From an uncultured Clostridia bacterium (GTDB lineage: Bacteria > Bacillota > Clostridia > Christensenellales > Borkfalkiaceae): a DNA stretch of 64,000 nucleotides. Within the stretch, counting starts at the first letter, position 1. Every line of letters starts with the position of its first letter. The position numbers and the translations under genes were made by a program. The notes beneath the pieces are model-generated. The model saw only the letters and a list, made by a program, of their open reading frames with translations. It was not told where the DNA came from and did no database searches. This document shows, piece after piece, positions 16,723 through 25,410 of this stretch. Location: contig CALVMR010000007.1 of the NCBI GenBank assembly GCA_944346885.1, positions 1 through 64,000 of the forward strand. The letters run 5' to 3'.

Positions 16723-17409
16723 ATGCGCTATCGCTATTATGATACGGGGTACCGCTACAAGCGGTACAAAAGGCGCCGCGTGCGCAAAAAGTACATCGTG
16801 GCGGCGGCGGTGCTGCTGGCGCTCTTTCTGCTGATCGCGTGGTTGCAGGGCAACGTATCCGGCATCCTGTATTCGCTCAGCTATGCCGCCGTGCGCTCCG
16901 CCGCCGACGCCGCTCTCAACGAAGCCGTTGCCGAAACGCTTTCCCGCAACAGAGAGCTGTATAACGATCTCGTCACCGTTACGGAGGACGGGGAGGGGAA
17001 CGTGCTGAGCATGGCTGCCAACGCCGCCAACGCAAACCTGCTGGCGCGGCAGGCGGTCGCCTTGACGGCGGCAAAGCTCAACGAAGCCTGCGAAGGCGGC
17101 GTGCAGGTGCCCGTCGGGGCGTTTACGGGCGTCGAATGGCTGGCGGGCGCGGGGCCCGCGGTCACCTTCCGCATCATACCCGTCAGCCGCGTAAATTGTT
17201 CGTTCCGCTCCGACCTCAGGCAGGCGGGGATCAACCAAACGCTGCATTCGATCTATTTGGAGCTTCGCGCCGCGGTCAGCGTGGTCATGCCGTCCGGCAC
17301 GCAGGAGATCGCCGCGGATACGCAGGTGCTGCTGTGCGAGCGCGTCATTGCGGGCAAGGTGCCGTCCGTCTATTTCGGAAGCGATCTTTTCGGCGGCGTC
17401 GGAACGTAG
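16723..17409 (+). CDS. yunB: sporulation protein YunB-like
   Basis: The protein has 228 residues. It has a very basic, Tyr-rich N-terminus (RYKRYKRRRVRKKY), one membrane helix (about 26-44) and an extracytoplasmic domain with VRSAADAALNEAV and VEWLAGAGPAVTFRIIPVS. This matches YunB, a mother-cell protein needed for spore formation in Bacillus. The ATG at 16723 is preferred because the upstream frame extension is low-complexity. No good ribosome site is visible. It is the only clear sporulation gene in the window and argues for a spore-forming ancestry. Confidence 0.82.
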   Translation: MRYRYYDTGYRYKRYKRRRVRKKYIVAAAVLLALFLLIAWLQGNVSGILYSLSYAAVRSAADAALNEAVAETLSRNRELYNDLVTVTEDGEGNVLSMAANAANANLLARQAVALTAAKLNEACEGGVQVPVGAFTGVEWLAGAGPAVTFRIIPVSRVNCSFRSDLRQAGINQTLHSIYLELRAAVSVVMPSGTQEIAADTQVLLCERVIAGKVPSVYFGSDLFGGVGT

Positions 17410-17521
17410 TGCGGGCGGGCAGGCTGTGGGCAGATGGGTTCCGCAAAGATTTTTCCGCGCGGGCTGCATGTGCGCGGGCGGGGCTTTTCCGTGAAGTTTT
17501 TTCCGCGGTGTGCGATTTTCG

Positions 17522-17550
17522 TTGACTTTTTTGCGGGTTTGCGGTATGAT
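17522..17550 (+). promoter_or_regulatory. sigma-A-type promoter of the pheST T-box transcript
   Basis: TTGACT at 17522-17527 and TATGAT at 17545-17550, spacer 17 nt; transcription would start near 17557. Confidence 0.8.
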
Positions 17551-17556
17551 ATTTGC

Positions 17557-17807
17557 AATACAAAGCGATGAGAAAGACAGACGGAACGCCGTCCCCGGCA
17601 AAGAGAGGGTGCGCCCGTGGGCTGAAAGGCCGCCCCGCAGGGATGTTCCGGTATTCCCTTTCGAGCTTCCGCGTTGAAACCTGAAAAGGCGTGTAGGGGC
17701 GGGCGTATGCCGCGCGTTAAGCGGAAACGAGGCGGGCGCTGCCCGCGAACATAGGTGGTACCGCGCATAAATGCGCCCTGTGGCAGATTGCCGCGGGGCG
17801 TTTTGTT
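17557..17807 (+). promoter_or_regulatory. T-box leader (tRNA-Phe sensing) upstream of pheST
   Basis: The conserved antiterminator sequence AGGTGGTACCGCG is at 17753-17765. An intrinsic terminator follows at 17774-17807 (12-bp stem CGCCCTGTGGCA/TGCCGCGGGGCG, then TTTTGTTT). Stem I landmarks GATGAGAAAGACAGA, AGAGAG and GCTGAAAGG lie upstream. T-boxes read uncharged tRNA; with pheST downstream the specifier should be a Phe codon. Candidate TTC triplets lie at about 17654-17668, but I could not fix which one is the specifier. The remaining bases 17410-17521 hold nothing obvious. Confidence 0.9.
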
Positions 17808-17827
17808 TGCGGCGCACGGGAGGAGAC

Positions 17828-18856
17828 ATGAAAGAGAGGACCGAGAGCATCAAACGGGAGATCGAGCAGCGTTTTGCCGCGGGCGGCTGCGCAACGAGCA
17901 AAGAGCTGATCGATCTGAAAATGGAGTATTTGGGCAAGGGCGGCAAGATCTCCGCACTTTCCAAGGGCATGCGTGACGTGCCCGCCGAAGAGCGCCCCGA
18001 AGCGGGCAGGCTTTTGGGAGAGCTGCGCGCTTGGGCGGAAGAGCTGTTCAACGCGCGGGAAAAGGAATTGAAGCGCGCCGAGCTGGCAGCAAAGGTGGCG
18101 GGGGAGCGCATCGACGTGACCATGCCCGCAAAATTTCATGCGGGCGGGTCGGTGCATCCCGTCACGCTGGTGCGCAGAGAGCTGGAAGAGATCTTTGCGG
18201 GCATGGGCTTTTGTGTGTTCGAGGGTCCGGAGATCGAGCGTGACTATTACAACTTTCAGGCGCTGAACATCCCCGCCGACCACCCCGCGCGGGATATGCA
18301 GGATACCTTTTTCGTGGGCGGGGAATATTTGCTGCGTTCGCAAACGTCCAGCGGGCAGATCCGCGTGATGGAGCAAACGCCGCCGCCCATCAAGGTGCTC
18401 AGCCCCGGCAGGGTGTACCGCTCCGATTCGGACGCGACGCATTCGCCCATGTTCCACCAAATGGAGGGGCTGGTCGTGGACAAGCACGTTACGCTGTGCG
18501 ATCTCAAAGGGATCTTGGATGAGTTTGCGCGCAGAATGTTCACCGCAGAGACCAAAACGCGCTTCCGCCCTTCGTATTTCCCGTTTACCGAGCCGAGTGT
18601 GGAGGTGGACCTCTCCTGCAAAAACTGCGGCGGCAAGGGCTGCCGCATCTGCAAGGGCACGGGCTGGATCGAAGTGCTCGGCGCGGGGATGGTGAACCGC
18701 AAAGTGCTTGCAAACTGCGGCATAGACCCCGACGTATACACGGGCTTTGCCTTCGGCATCGGGCTGGAACGCATCGCCATGATCAAATACGGCATCGGCG
18801 ACATCCGCCTGCTGTTTGAAAACGACGTCCGCTTCCTGCGGCAGTTCAAAGATTAG
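17828..18856 (+). CDS. pheS: phenylalanyl-tRNA synthetase alpha subunit
   Basis: Catalytic subunit of the alpha2-beta2 PheRS that charges tRNA-Phe. The protein has 342 residues. The N-terminal coiled coil (about 1-85) binds tRNA. Class II motif 2 is in [14 protein letters not shown] and motif 3 in [19 protein letters not shown]. Cysteines in [14 protein letters not shown] form a small knuckle seen in some bacterial PheS. ATG 17828 follows GGAGGAG; the frame runs open into the T-box but that part is leader RNA. Confidence 0.96.
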   Translation: MKERTESIKREIEQRFAAGGCATSKELIDLKMEYLGKGGKISALSKGMRDVPAEERPEAGRLLGELRAWAEELFNAREKELKRAELAAKVAGERIDVTMPAKFHAGGSVHPVTLVRRELEEIFAGMGFCVFEGPEIERDYYNFQALNIPADHPARDMQDTFFVGGEYLLRSQTSSGQIRVMEQTPPPIKVLSPGRVYRSDSDATHSPMFHQMEGLVVDKHVTLCDLKGILDEFARRMFTAETKTRFRPSYFPFTEPSVEVDLSCKNCGGKGCRICKGTGWIEVLGAGMVNRKVLANCGIDPDVYTGFAFGIGLERIAMIKYGIGDIRLLFENDVRFLRQFKD

Positions 18857-18869
18857 GAGGAGAAGAGCG

Positions 18870-21257
18870 ATGAAAGTTCCTTTGAGTTGGCTGAAAGATT
18901 ATGTAGACGTGGATATCCCCGCCGAAGAACTTGCGCAAAAACTCTTTTCCTGCGGGCTGGAAGTGGAGGAGCTCGTTTACGTCGGGCAGGAGATCGAGCG
19001 CTGCGTCGTGGGCAGGATCGTGCGCATCGAGCCGCATCCCGATTCCGACCATTTGCAAGTCTGCCTGCTCGATTGCGGCAGCTTCGGCGAAGCCATCCAA
19101 ATCGTGACGGGCGCGCACAACATCCGCGAGGGAGACCTTGTGCCCGTCGCGCTGGACGGCTCTTCGCTGCACGGCGGCGTCAAGATCAAAAAGGGAAAGC
19201 TGCGCGGCGTCGCGTCCTGCGGGATGCTCTGTTCGGGCGAAGAGCTCGGCATCAACGGCGATTGGTACGACGGGGCGGACGTGAACGGCATTTTGCTGCT
19301 GCACGGCGACCCCGCTCCCGGCAGCGATATCCGCCCCGTCGTCGGGCTGGACGACTATATTTTCGATATCGCCGTCACCGCCAACCGCCCGGACTGCCAA
19401 AGCGTATACGGCATCGCGCGGGAAGTTTCGGCGATCCTCGGCAAGCCGTTAAAGCCGTTGGCGCTGGATTACACGCCCGCCTCGTTTTCCACGGCGGACG
19501 CCGTTACCGTCTCCGTGGAGGCGCCCGACCTGTGCCCGCGCTACATCGCGCACTATGTGGCGGGGCTGAACAACGCCCCCACGCCGCTTTGGATGCGCCG
19601 CCGCCTCGCTCTGTGCGGGCTGCGCTCCATCCGCAACGTTGTGGATATCACAAACTTTGTGCTGCTTGAAACGGGGCAGCCCATGCACGCCTTCGATGTT
19701 TCGCATTTGGCAGGCAAACAGATCGTTGTGCGCAGGGCAAGGCAGGGAGAAAAGATTGTTACGCTCGACGAAAAGGAGTTCACGCTCACGAGCGAAAACC
19801 TTGCCATCTGCGATGCGGAAAAACCCGTGGCGCTGGCGGGCATCATGGGCGGGCTGAACAGCGAGATCGAAGAGAATACCCCCGCCGTTCTCTTTGAATG
19901 CGCCAAATTCGAACGGGCGAACATTCGCCGCACTTCCCGCGCGCTGGGGCAAAAGAGCGATTCTTCCGCGCGCTACGAAAAGGGAGTGGACGCCTATACG
20001 ACGGGCATTGCCGTCAACCGCGCGCTGCATCTCGTGCAGGAGCTCGGCTGCGGAACGATCGCCCGCGACCGCTTCGATATCAATGCCGAAACGGTGCAGC
20101 CCAAGGCGGTGGAGACCACCGTTTCCGCCATCAACGCGCTGCTCGGCATAGCGGTGCCGCGCGAGGAGATCTGCCGCATTTTAACTTCGCTCAATTTCAG
20201 CGTTACCTGCGAGGGAGACGCGCTTACCGTGCTCGTTCCCGCCTACCGCGAGGACGTGGAGGATTATCCCGACCTTGCCGAGGAGGTCATCCGCATGTAC
20301 GGGTACGACCGCATCGAAGGCACGTTTTTGCGCAATGCCTCCGGCACGACGGGCGGGCTGAACGCGGCGCAAAAGCTGGAAGCGCGCGCCGCCGCCGCGC
20401 TGCGCGGGCAGGGATTTTGCGAGGCGGTCACCTATTCGTTCATCTCCCCCAAAGATTACGCGCTGCTGCGCATGGAAGAGGAGGGGAAGCGGGCGATCCG
20501 CATCGTCAACCCCATCGGCGAGGATATGAGCCTGATGCGCACCACGCTCGTGCCCTCCTTGCTGGAAGCCGCCGTGCGCAACCTGCGCCGCGGCAACGAC
20601 GCGGGCAGGCTGTTCGAACTTGCCAATATCTATCTGGCAGAGAAGCAGCCCCTTGCCGCCCCGCCCGAAGAGCGCAAAACGCTGGGCATTGCCGTCTGGG
20701 GCGCCGCGGAGGATTTTTACACCGCGAAGGGCGCTTTTGCGGCTTTGGAAAAGGAGCTTGGGCTGCGCCTGACTTATGCCGCGGCGCAGGCGCCGTACCT
20801 GCACCCCGGCATGTGCGCGGAAGTGCTGCTCGGCGATAAGCGTGTGGGCGTGCTCGGCTGCCTCGCGCCCGACCTTGCCGAACAGCTTTCGCTGGATATG
20901 CCCGTCTACCTCGGCGAATTGGATTACGCCGCGCTCGCCGAAAGGGCGGACGCCGCCGTGCACTATGCGCCGCTGCCCAAATTCCCCGAAGTGAAGCGCG
21001 ACCTTGCGCTGCTGGCGGACGAGGCGGTGACGTGCGCCGAAGCCGAGGCGGTGATCGAACAGAGCTGTAAATACGTTTCCGCGGTGCACTTGTTCGACGT
21101 ATACCGCAGCGAACAGCTCGGCGCGGGAAAAAAGAGCATGGCGTTTTCGGTCACCTTTACCCCGCGCGAAAAAGCGATCTCGCCCGAAGAGGCGGACGGC
21201 TATATCCGCCGCATCGTAAAGGCGCTGAACGAAAAACTGGGGCTTTCGCAGCGGTAG
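18870..21257 (+). CDS. pheT: phenylalanyl-tRNA synthetase beta subunit
   Basis: Partner of PheS, with tRNA-binding and editing domains. The protein has 795 residues, the usual length. An EMAP/OB tRNA-binding domain is at about 40-150. The B3/B4 editing domain is at about 210-390. B5 and the catalytic-like core lie at about 400-690. The C-terminal ferredoxin-like anticodon-binding domain (FPEVKRDLALLADEAV onward) ends the protein. AGGAGGAG overlaps the pheS stop and sits 7 nt before the start, so the two are co-transcribed under the T-box. Confidence 0.96.
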   Translation: MKVPLSWLKDYVDVDIPAEELAQKLFSCGLEVEELVYVGQEIERCVVGRIVRIEPHPDSDHLQVCLLDCGSFGEAIQIVTGAHNIREGDLVPVALDGSSLHGGVKIKKGKLRGVASCGMLCSGEELGINGDWYDGADVNGILLLHGDPAPGSDIRPVVGLDDYIFDIAVTANRPDCQSVYGIAREVSAILGKPLKPLALDYTPASFSTADAVTVSVEAPDLCPRYIAHYVAGLNNAPTPLWMRRRLALCGLRSIRNVVDITNFVLLETGQPMHAFDVSHLAGKQIVVRRARQGEKIVTLDEKEFTLTSENLAICDAEKPVALAGIMGGLNSEIEENTPAVLFECAKFERANIRRTSRALGQKSDSSARYEKGVDAYTTGIAVNRALHLVQELGCGTIARDRFDINAETVQPKAVETTVSAINALLGIAVPREEICRILTSLNFSVTCEGDALTVLVPAYREDVEDYPDLAEEVIRMYGYDRIEGTFLRNASGTTGGLNAAQKLEARAAAALRGQGFCEAVTYSFISPKDYALLRMEEEGKRAIRIVNPIGEDMSLMRTTLVPSLLEAAVRNLRRGNDAGRLFELANIYLAEKQPLAAPPEERKTLGIAVWGAAEDFYTAKGAFAALEKELGLRLTYAAAQAPYLHPGMCAEVLLGDKRVGVLGCLAPDLAEQLSLDMPVYLGELDYAALAERADAAVHYAPLPKFPEVKRDLALLADEAVTCAEAEAVIEQSCKYVSAVHLFDVYRSEQLGAGKKSMAFSVTFTPREKAISPEEADGYIRRIVKALNEKLGLSQR

Positions 21258-21319
21258 GCGGGAAAAACCGCTTCTGCAAACGCTGCGCTTGACGGGGCGG
21301 TGCGTCTTCTTTTAAAAAC

Positions 21320-21348
21320 TTGTAAACCGCGTTCGGATGCGGTATACT
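21320..21348 (+). promoter_or_regulatory. promoter of the iron-type alcohol dehydrogenase gene
   Basis: TTGTAA at 21320-21325 and TATACT at 21343-21348, spacer 17 nt. Confidence 0.75.
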
Positions 21349-21380
21349 TGTTCAAAAAAATCAATTTCGGAGGTGCTTTT

Positions 21381-22532
21381 ATGGCTAGGATGGTTTTGAA
21401 CGAAACGAGTTACTTCGGGGCGGGCTGCCGCAGCGAACTTGCGGGCGAGCTGGCGCGGCGGGGCTGGAACAAGGCGTTCGTCGTATCCGATAAGGATCTC
21501 GTAAAGTTCGGTGTGGCAAAAAAGGTGACGGACGTGTTGGACGGCGCGCACATCCCGTATACGCTGTTCGACGACGTAAAAGCGAACCCGACCATTGCCA
21601 ACGTGCAGGCGGGGCTTGCCGCGTGCAGGGCGTTTGCGCCGGACGTCATCGTTGCGGTGGGCGGCGGGTCCGTCATCGATACGGCGAAGGCGATCGCCGT
21701 CATTTTGAACAACCCCGAATTTGCGGACGTTAAATCGCTGGAAGGCACGGCGGAGACCAAGCACCGCTGCTTTCCGCTCGTTGCGTTCGCCACAACGTCC
21801 GGCACGGCGGCGGAAGTTACCATAAACTACGTTATCACCGACGAAGAGGCGGGCCGCAAGCTCGTGTGCGTCGATCCCAACGATATCCCGATGATCGCCT
21901 TCAACGATGCGGAGATGCTTTCGAGCATGCCCAAGGGGCTTACGGCGGCAACGGGCATGGACGCGCTCACGCATGCGATCGAGGCGTATATCACGCCCGG
22001 CGCCACGCCCGTTTCGGATATGATGACGTGGAACAGCATTAAATTTATCGCCGACAACCTTGAAAAGGCGGTAAAAGACGGTTCCGACGCCGCCGCGCGC
22101 GAGGGGATGGCGTACGGTTCGTATGTGGCGGGCATGGCGTTTTCCAACGTGGGGCTCGGCATCGTGCATTCGATGGCGCACCCGCTCGGCGCCCGTTACG
22201 ACATTGCGCACGGCGTTGCCAACGCGCTGCTGCTGCCCTTTGTGATGGAGTACAACAAACCTGCCGCGTGCAAAAAATTCGGCGATATCGCCCGCGCGAT
22301 GGGGGTGTGCGTCAAGGGCATGAGCGAGGAGGAGGCGGCGGACGCCGCCATCGAAGCGGTGCGCAAACTTTCCAAAGCCATCGGCATCCCGCAGCGCCTT
22401 TCCGAGATCGGCATCAAAGAGGAACAGCTGCCGCAGCTTGCCGAGGACGCCTTTATCGATCCCTGCACGGGCGGAAATCCGCGCAAAACATCCGTTGCGG
22501 AGATCTTGGAGATCTACAAAAAAGCGCTGTAA
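21381..22532 (+). CDS. iron-containing alcohol dehydrogenase (lactaldehyde reductase/FucO-like)
   Basis: NAD(P)H-dependent group III alcohol dehydrogenase. The protein has 383 residues. The coenzyme motif VGGGSVIDTAKA is near residue 95. Metal ligands are supplied by the segment TGMDALTHAIEAY (Asp, His) and by the later HSMAHPLGARYDIAHGVANA (His residues). It resembles FucO-type enzymes that reduce lactaldehyde to propanediol. That would suit rhamnose fed from the GH78 of the glycan locus, but other short aldehydes are possible. CGGAGGTG is 7 nt before the start. Confidence 0.85.
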   Translation: MARMVLNETSYFGAGCRSELAGELARRGWNKAFVVSDKDLVKFGVAKKVTDVLDGAHIPYTLFDDVKANPTIANVQAGLAACRAFAPDVIVAVGGGSVIDTAKAIAVILNNPEFADVKSLEGTAETKHRCFPLVAFATTSGTAAEVTINYVITDEEAGRKLVCVDPNDIPMIAFNDAEMLSSMPKGLTAATGMDALTHAIEAYITPGATPVSDMMTWNSIKFIADNLEKAVKDGSDAAAREGMAYGSYVAGMAFSNVGLGIVHSMAHPLGARYDIAHGVANALLLPFVMEYNKPAACKKFGDIARAMGVCVKGMSEEEAADAAIEAVRKLSKAIGIPQRLSEIGIKEEQLPQLAEDAFIDPCTGGNPRKTSVAEILEIYKKAL

Positions 22533-22533
22533 A

Positions 22534-22613
22534 GCGCCCGCCCGCGGGCAGACGCCCGCGGGCGCTTTTGCGTAGCATAAAAAGAGCGGGCGGAGCGGTT
22601 CGCCCGCTCTTTG
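22534..22613 (+). terminator. tandem hairpins after the alcohol dehydrogenase
   Basis: First stem 22534-22566, arms GCGCCCGC and GCGGGCGC, followed by TTTTG. Second stem about 22579-22613, arms AAAGAGCGGGCG and CGCCCGCTCTTT. The first is a likely terminator. Confidence 0.7.
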
Positions 22614-22620
22614 CGTCGGG

Positions 22621-22764
22621 TGCGTCTGCTTGTTGTCTTTTGTGGCGGACGCTTCGCTTCCAGCCAAGGCGGCGGTGCATCTGCTTGCCGCTCTTTGCGG
22701 TGGACGCGCTCGCTTGTTGCTCTTTGTTGCGGACGCTTCGCTTCCAGCCCAAGCGTCGGTGCGT
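22621..22764 (+). repeat. imperfect tandem repeat in the gap before aspS
   Basis: The string GCGGACGCTTCGCTTCCAGC occurs at about 22634 and again at about 22729. A degenerate copy lies between (GCGGTGGACGCGCTCGC). Each is preceded by CTTGTTG or CTTGCCG plus CTCTTT-like sequence. No ORF is supported here. The rest of 22533-22876 holds the hairpins before and the aspS promoter after. Confidence 0.7.
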
Positions 22765-22814
22765 TAAAAGGGTTGCCCGCCTTGTTTGTTTTGGGGCTTT
22801 TTTATCAAATTCGC

Positions 22815-22843
22815 TTGCCTTTTTGCGGGCAAACCATTACAAT
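22815..22843 (+). promoter_or_regulatory. promoter of aspS
   Basis: TTGCCT at 22815-22820 and TACAAT at 22838-22843, spacer 17 nt, 33 nt before the start codon. Confidence 0.75.
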
Positions 22844-22876
22844 AGAGTTTGGATCATATAGAAAGAGGCAAAAGAG

Positions 22877-24208
22877 ATGGATACGATCAACGGAGAGATC
22901 AAAACAGATTGCATCGGGTACAAACAGTTCCCCGAACACGCGGGCGAGATCGTCTGCATGAAGGGCGTCGTTCACCGCATCCGCGAGATGACGGGGTTTG
23001 CGTTCGTCATCATCCGCACCGCGCGCGAAACGGTGCAGTGCGTGTATTCGCCCGAATTTTCAAAATACCGCATGGGCGGAGAAGTCACGGAGGGCTGTTC
23101 GGTCAAGCTGACGGGCAAGATTGTCAAGGACGAAACGCGCGAAGGGCGGTACGAAATGCAGATCCACGGCATAGAAGTGCTCTCTTCTCCCGCCGAGCAG
23201 ATGCCCGTCGTCATCAACAAAAAGCAGCTGGATAACATTCCGCTCGATCTTAATTTGAACCTGCGCCCCGTCACGCTGCGCAACCCTAAGGAGCGCGCCG
23301 TGTTCAAAGTGCAGGAGGGGATCGCGCGCGGCTTCCGCGAGTTTTTGTTTTCGCAGGGCTTTACCGAGATCCGCACGCCCAAGATCTGCGCGCAGGGCGC
23401 GGAGGGCGGCGCCAATATTTTTAAGCTGGACTATTTCGGCAAACAGGTATTTTTGGCGCAGAGCCCGCAGTTTTACAAGCAGATGCTCGTGCCCGTGTAC
23501 GAGCGCGTGTTCGAAATCGGACCCGTGTTCCGCGCGGAGCATCACGATACTTCCCGCCATCTCAACGAGTACATCAGCATGGATTTCGAGATGGGGTTCA
23601 TCGACAGTTTTTACGATATCATGCAGATGGAGGCGGGCGCGCTCCGCTACATCATGGCGCTGCTCAAAAGAGAGTATGCCGAAGAAGTTGCGCTTTTGAA
23701 TGCGCAGCTGCCCGAAGTGGGCGAGATCCCCGTCGTCAAATTTATGGACGCGAAGGAGATCATCACCAAAAAGTTCAAAAAGAAGATCACCGATTACCGC
23801 GATTTTGAACCGGAAGAGGAGCAGCTGCTCGGCAAGTGGGCGCAAAAGGAGTTCGGCAGCGACTTTTTGTTCGTCACCCATTATCCGTCCGAAAAACGTC
23901 CGTTTTATGCGATGGACGACCCCGCCGATCCTGCGTACACGCTCAGCTTCGACCTCTTGTTCCGCGGCATCGAGATCACAACGGGCGGGCAGCGTATCCA
24001 CGATTACAATGCGCAGGTCGCAAAAATGCGCGCGCGCGGCATGGATCCTGCCGATTTTGAAGGGTACCTGATGGCGCACAAATACGGCATTCCTCCGCAC
24101 GGCGGGCTGGGGCTGGGCTTGGAACGCATCACCATGCATTTGCTGGGCTTTAAAAACGTTCGCTACGCGTCCATGTTCCCGCGCGACATCAACCGCGTCA
24201 CGCCGTAA
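22877..24208 (+). CDS. aspS: aspartyl-tRNA synthetase, archaeal/non-discriminating type
   Basis: Class II synthetase that charges tRNA-Asp and probably tRNA-Asn. The protein has 443 residues, against ~590 for the normal bacterial AspRS. It lacks the bacterial GAD insertion domain. An N-terminal OB anticodon domain (1-110) precedes motif 2 (FRAEHHDTSRHLNEYISMD) and motif 3 (GGLGLGLERITMHLLG). Family knowledge: this short type in bacteria usually works with GatCAB to make Asn-tRNA. A second AspRS or AsnRS elsewhere in the genome cannot be ruled out. Confidence 0.9.
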   Translation: MDTINGEIKTDCIGYKQFPEHAGEIVCMKGVVHRIREMTGFAFVIIRTARETVQCVYSPEFSKYRMGGEVTEGCSVKLTGKIVKDETREGRYEMQIHGIEVLSSPAEQMPVVINKKQLDNIPLDLNLNLRPVTLRNPKERAVFKVQEGIARGFREFLFSQGFTEIRTPKICAQGAEGGANIFKLDYFGKQVFLAQSPQFYKQMLVPVYERVFEIGPVFRAEHHDTSRHLNEYISMDFEMGFIDSFYDIMQMEAGALRYIMALLKREYAEEVALLNAQLPEVGEIPVVKFMDAKEIITKKFKKKITDYRDFEPEEEQLLGKWAQKEFGSDFLFVTHYPSEKRPFYAMDDPADPAYTLSFDLLFRGIEITTGGQRIHDYNAQVAKMRARGMDPADFEGYLMAHKYGIPPHGGLGLGLERITMHLLGFKNVRYASMFPRDINRVTP

Positions 24209-24301
24209 AAGCAAAGAGGCAAAGGCGGCAATCTTTAAAAACGAACGGGTGGCGCGCAAAAGGCGGCGCTGTCGTTCGCGGCAAAATAGGGAAAAAACAA
24301 A

Positions 24302-24331
24302 AAGGCGCCGTCGGTTTATCCGTCGGCGCCC
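24302..24331 (+). terminator. possible terminator after aspS
   Basis: Stem GGCGCCG/CGGCGCC with an extended loop. The T-run downstream is poor, so termination is uncertain. Confidence 0.4.
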
Positions 24332-24345
24332 TCGCTTTTCTACAT

Positions 24346-24399
24346 TTGTCAACTTATCGGCGCAACAAGGTTGACAATTATCTGCGGGTGTGGTAGGAT
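24346..24399 (+). promoter_or_regulatory. birA promoter with BirA operator
   Basis: A perfect inverted repeat, TTGTCAAC (24346-24353), 16-nt gap, GTTGACAA (24370-24377), matches the Firmicutes BirA box. Its right arm contains the -35 TTGACA (24371-24376), followed after 17 nt by TAGGAT (24394-24399). Bound BirA would block RNA polymerase, giving autoregulation by biotin. Confidence 0.85.
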
Positions 24400-24405
24400 G
24401 GGTGT

Positions 24406-25368
24406 ATGGAATTAAAGGAGAAAATTTTACAGCGGCTGGAAGAGGCGTGCGGCGCGCATGTTTCCGGGGAAGAGCTGGCAGAAGAATGCGGCGTAAGCCG
24501 CAATGCCGTGTGGAAAAGCGTTAAGGCTTTGCGGGCGGAAGGCGCTAAGATCGATTCGGTGCGCAACCGTGGTTATGCGCTGATCGAGGGGAGCGACGCG
24601 CTGCGCGCCGCGTCCGTGCAAAAATTTTTGTCGCGCCCGTATTTTCTTACGGTGGTCAAAAAAACGGCATCCACCAACGACGACGTAAAAAACCTTGCCG
24701 AGAGCGGGGCGCCCGAATGGAGCGTGGTGCTTGCGGAAGAACAGAGCGCGGGGCGGGGGCGGTATCGCCGCCTGTTTGATTCGCCCGCGGGGGAAGGGAT
24801 ATACATGAGTATTCTGCTTCGCCCTCGGTTGCCCGCTTCCGAAACGTTGTTTTTAACGGCGTGCGCCGCCGTCGCCGTATGCCGTGCGATCGAAGACGTT
24901 GCAAAAAAATATGCAGAGATCAAATGGGTCAACGACGTGTTTTTGGGTGGAAAAAAGGTGTGCGGAATTTTGACCGAGGCATCCTTTAACGTGGAGAGCG
25001 GCGGGCTAGCCTATGCCGTCGTCGGCATCGGCATCAACGTCAAACCAAGAAAGTTTCCGAAGGAATTGGAGGGGATCGCAGGAAGCGTGTTCGGGGAAGG
25101 CGAGTATCCGCCAAATGGGCGCGCCCGCCTTGCCTCGGCGGTTTTAGAGCGGTTTCGAACGGGCTGCGAACAGCTTTCGGAACGCACTTTTTACGGAGAA
25201 TACAAGCGCCGTTCCCTGGTTCTCGGCAGGCAGGTAAAAGTTCTTTGCGGCAAGCTGGAAGAGAGGGCGGAGGTGTTGGATCTGGATGAAAATTGCTTTT
25301 TAAAGGTGCGTTTTGCCGACGGAAGCGTTCGTACGCTTTCCGCGGGTGAAGTACGGATCATGCTGTGA
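24406..25368 (+). CDS. birA: bifunctional biotin ligase/repressor BirA
   Basis: Attaches biotin to carboxylase carrier domains and represses biotin genes. The protein has 320 residues. An N-terminal winged helix (1-62, with GEELAEECGVSRNAVWK as recognition helix region) is fused to the ligase domain. The domain has the biotinyl-AMP loop AGRGRYRR (GRGR pattern), KWVNDVFLGGKKVCGIL and a C-terminal SH3-like domain. The -10 box ends 6 nt before ATG with no ribosome site, so the transcript is likely leaderless. The operator upstream supports its repressor role. Confidence 0.95.
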   Translation: MELKEKILQRLEEACGAHVSGEELAEECGVSRNAVWKSVKALRAEGAKIDSVRNRGYALIEGSDALRAASVQKFLSRPYFLTVVKKTASTNDDVKNLAESGAPEWSVVLAEEQSAGRGRYRRLFDSPAGEGIYMSILLRPRLPASETLFLTACAAVAVCRAIEDVAKKYAEIKWVNDVFLGGKKVCGILTEASFNVESGGLAYAVVGIGINVKPRKFPKELEGIAGSVFGEGEYPPNGRARLASAVLERFRTGCEQLSERTFYGEYKRRSLVLGRQVKVLCGKLEERAEVLDLDENCFLKVRFADGSVRTLSAGEVRIML

Positions 25369-25372
25369 TTTG

Positions 25373-25404
25373 TTGCAAAAATCAAACAATTTAGCAGTTT
25401 ACAG
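25373..25404 (+). promoter_or_regulatory. degenerate BirA-like operator before bioY
   Basis: TTGCAAAA (25373-25380) and GTTTACAG (25397-25404) are separated by 16 nt, the same gap as in the birA operator. They agree with the TTGTnAAC/GTTnACAA half-sites at 5 and 6 of 8 positions. It lies between birA and bioY. Confidence 0.5.
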
Positions 25405-25410
25405 AGTACT

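Noticed and set aside
15439-18123. An 894-residue minus-strand ORF over GH51, yunB and the T-box
   Set aside because: It spans several well-supported plus-strand features and has no domain signal.
22579-22764. A small protein gene in the gap after the alcohol dehydrogenase
   Set aside because: Open frames there come from the repeats and hairpins and have no start signals.
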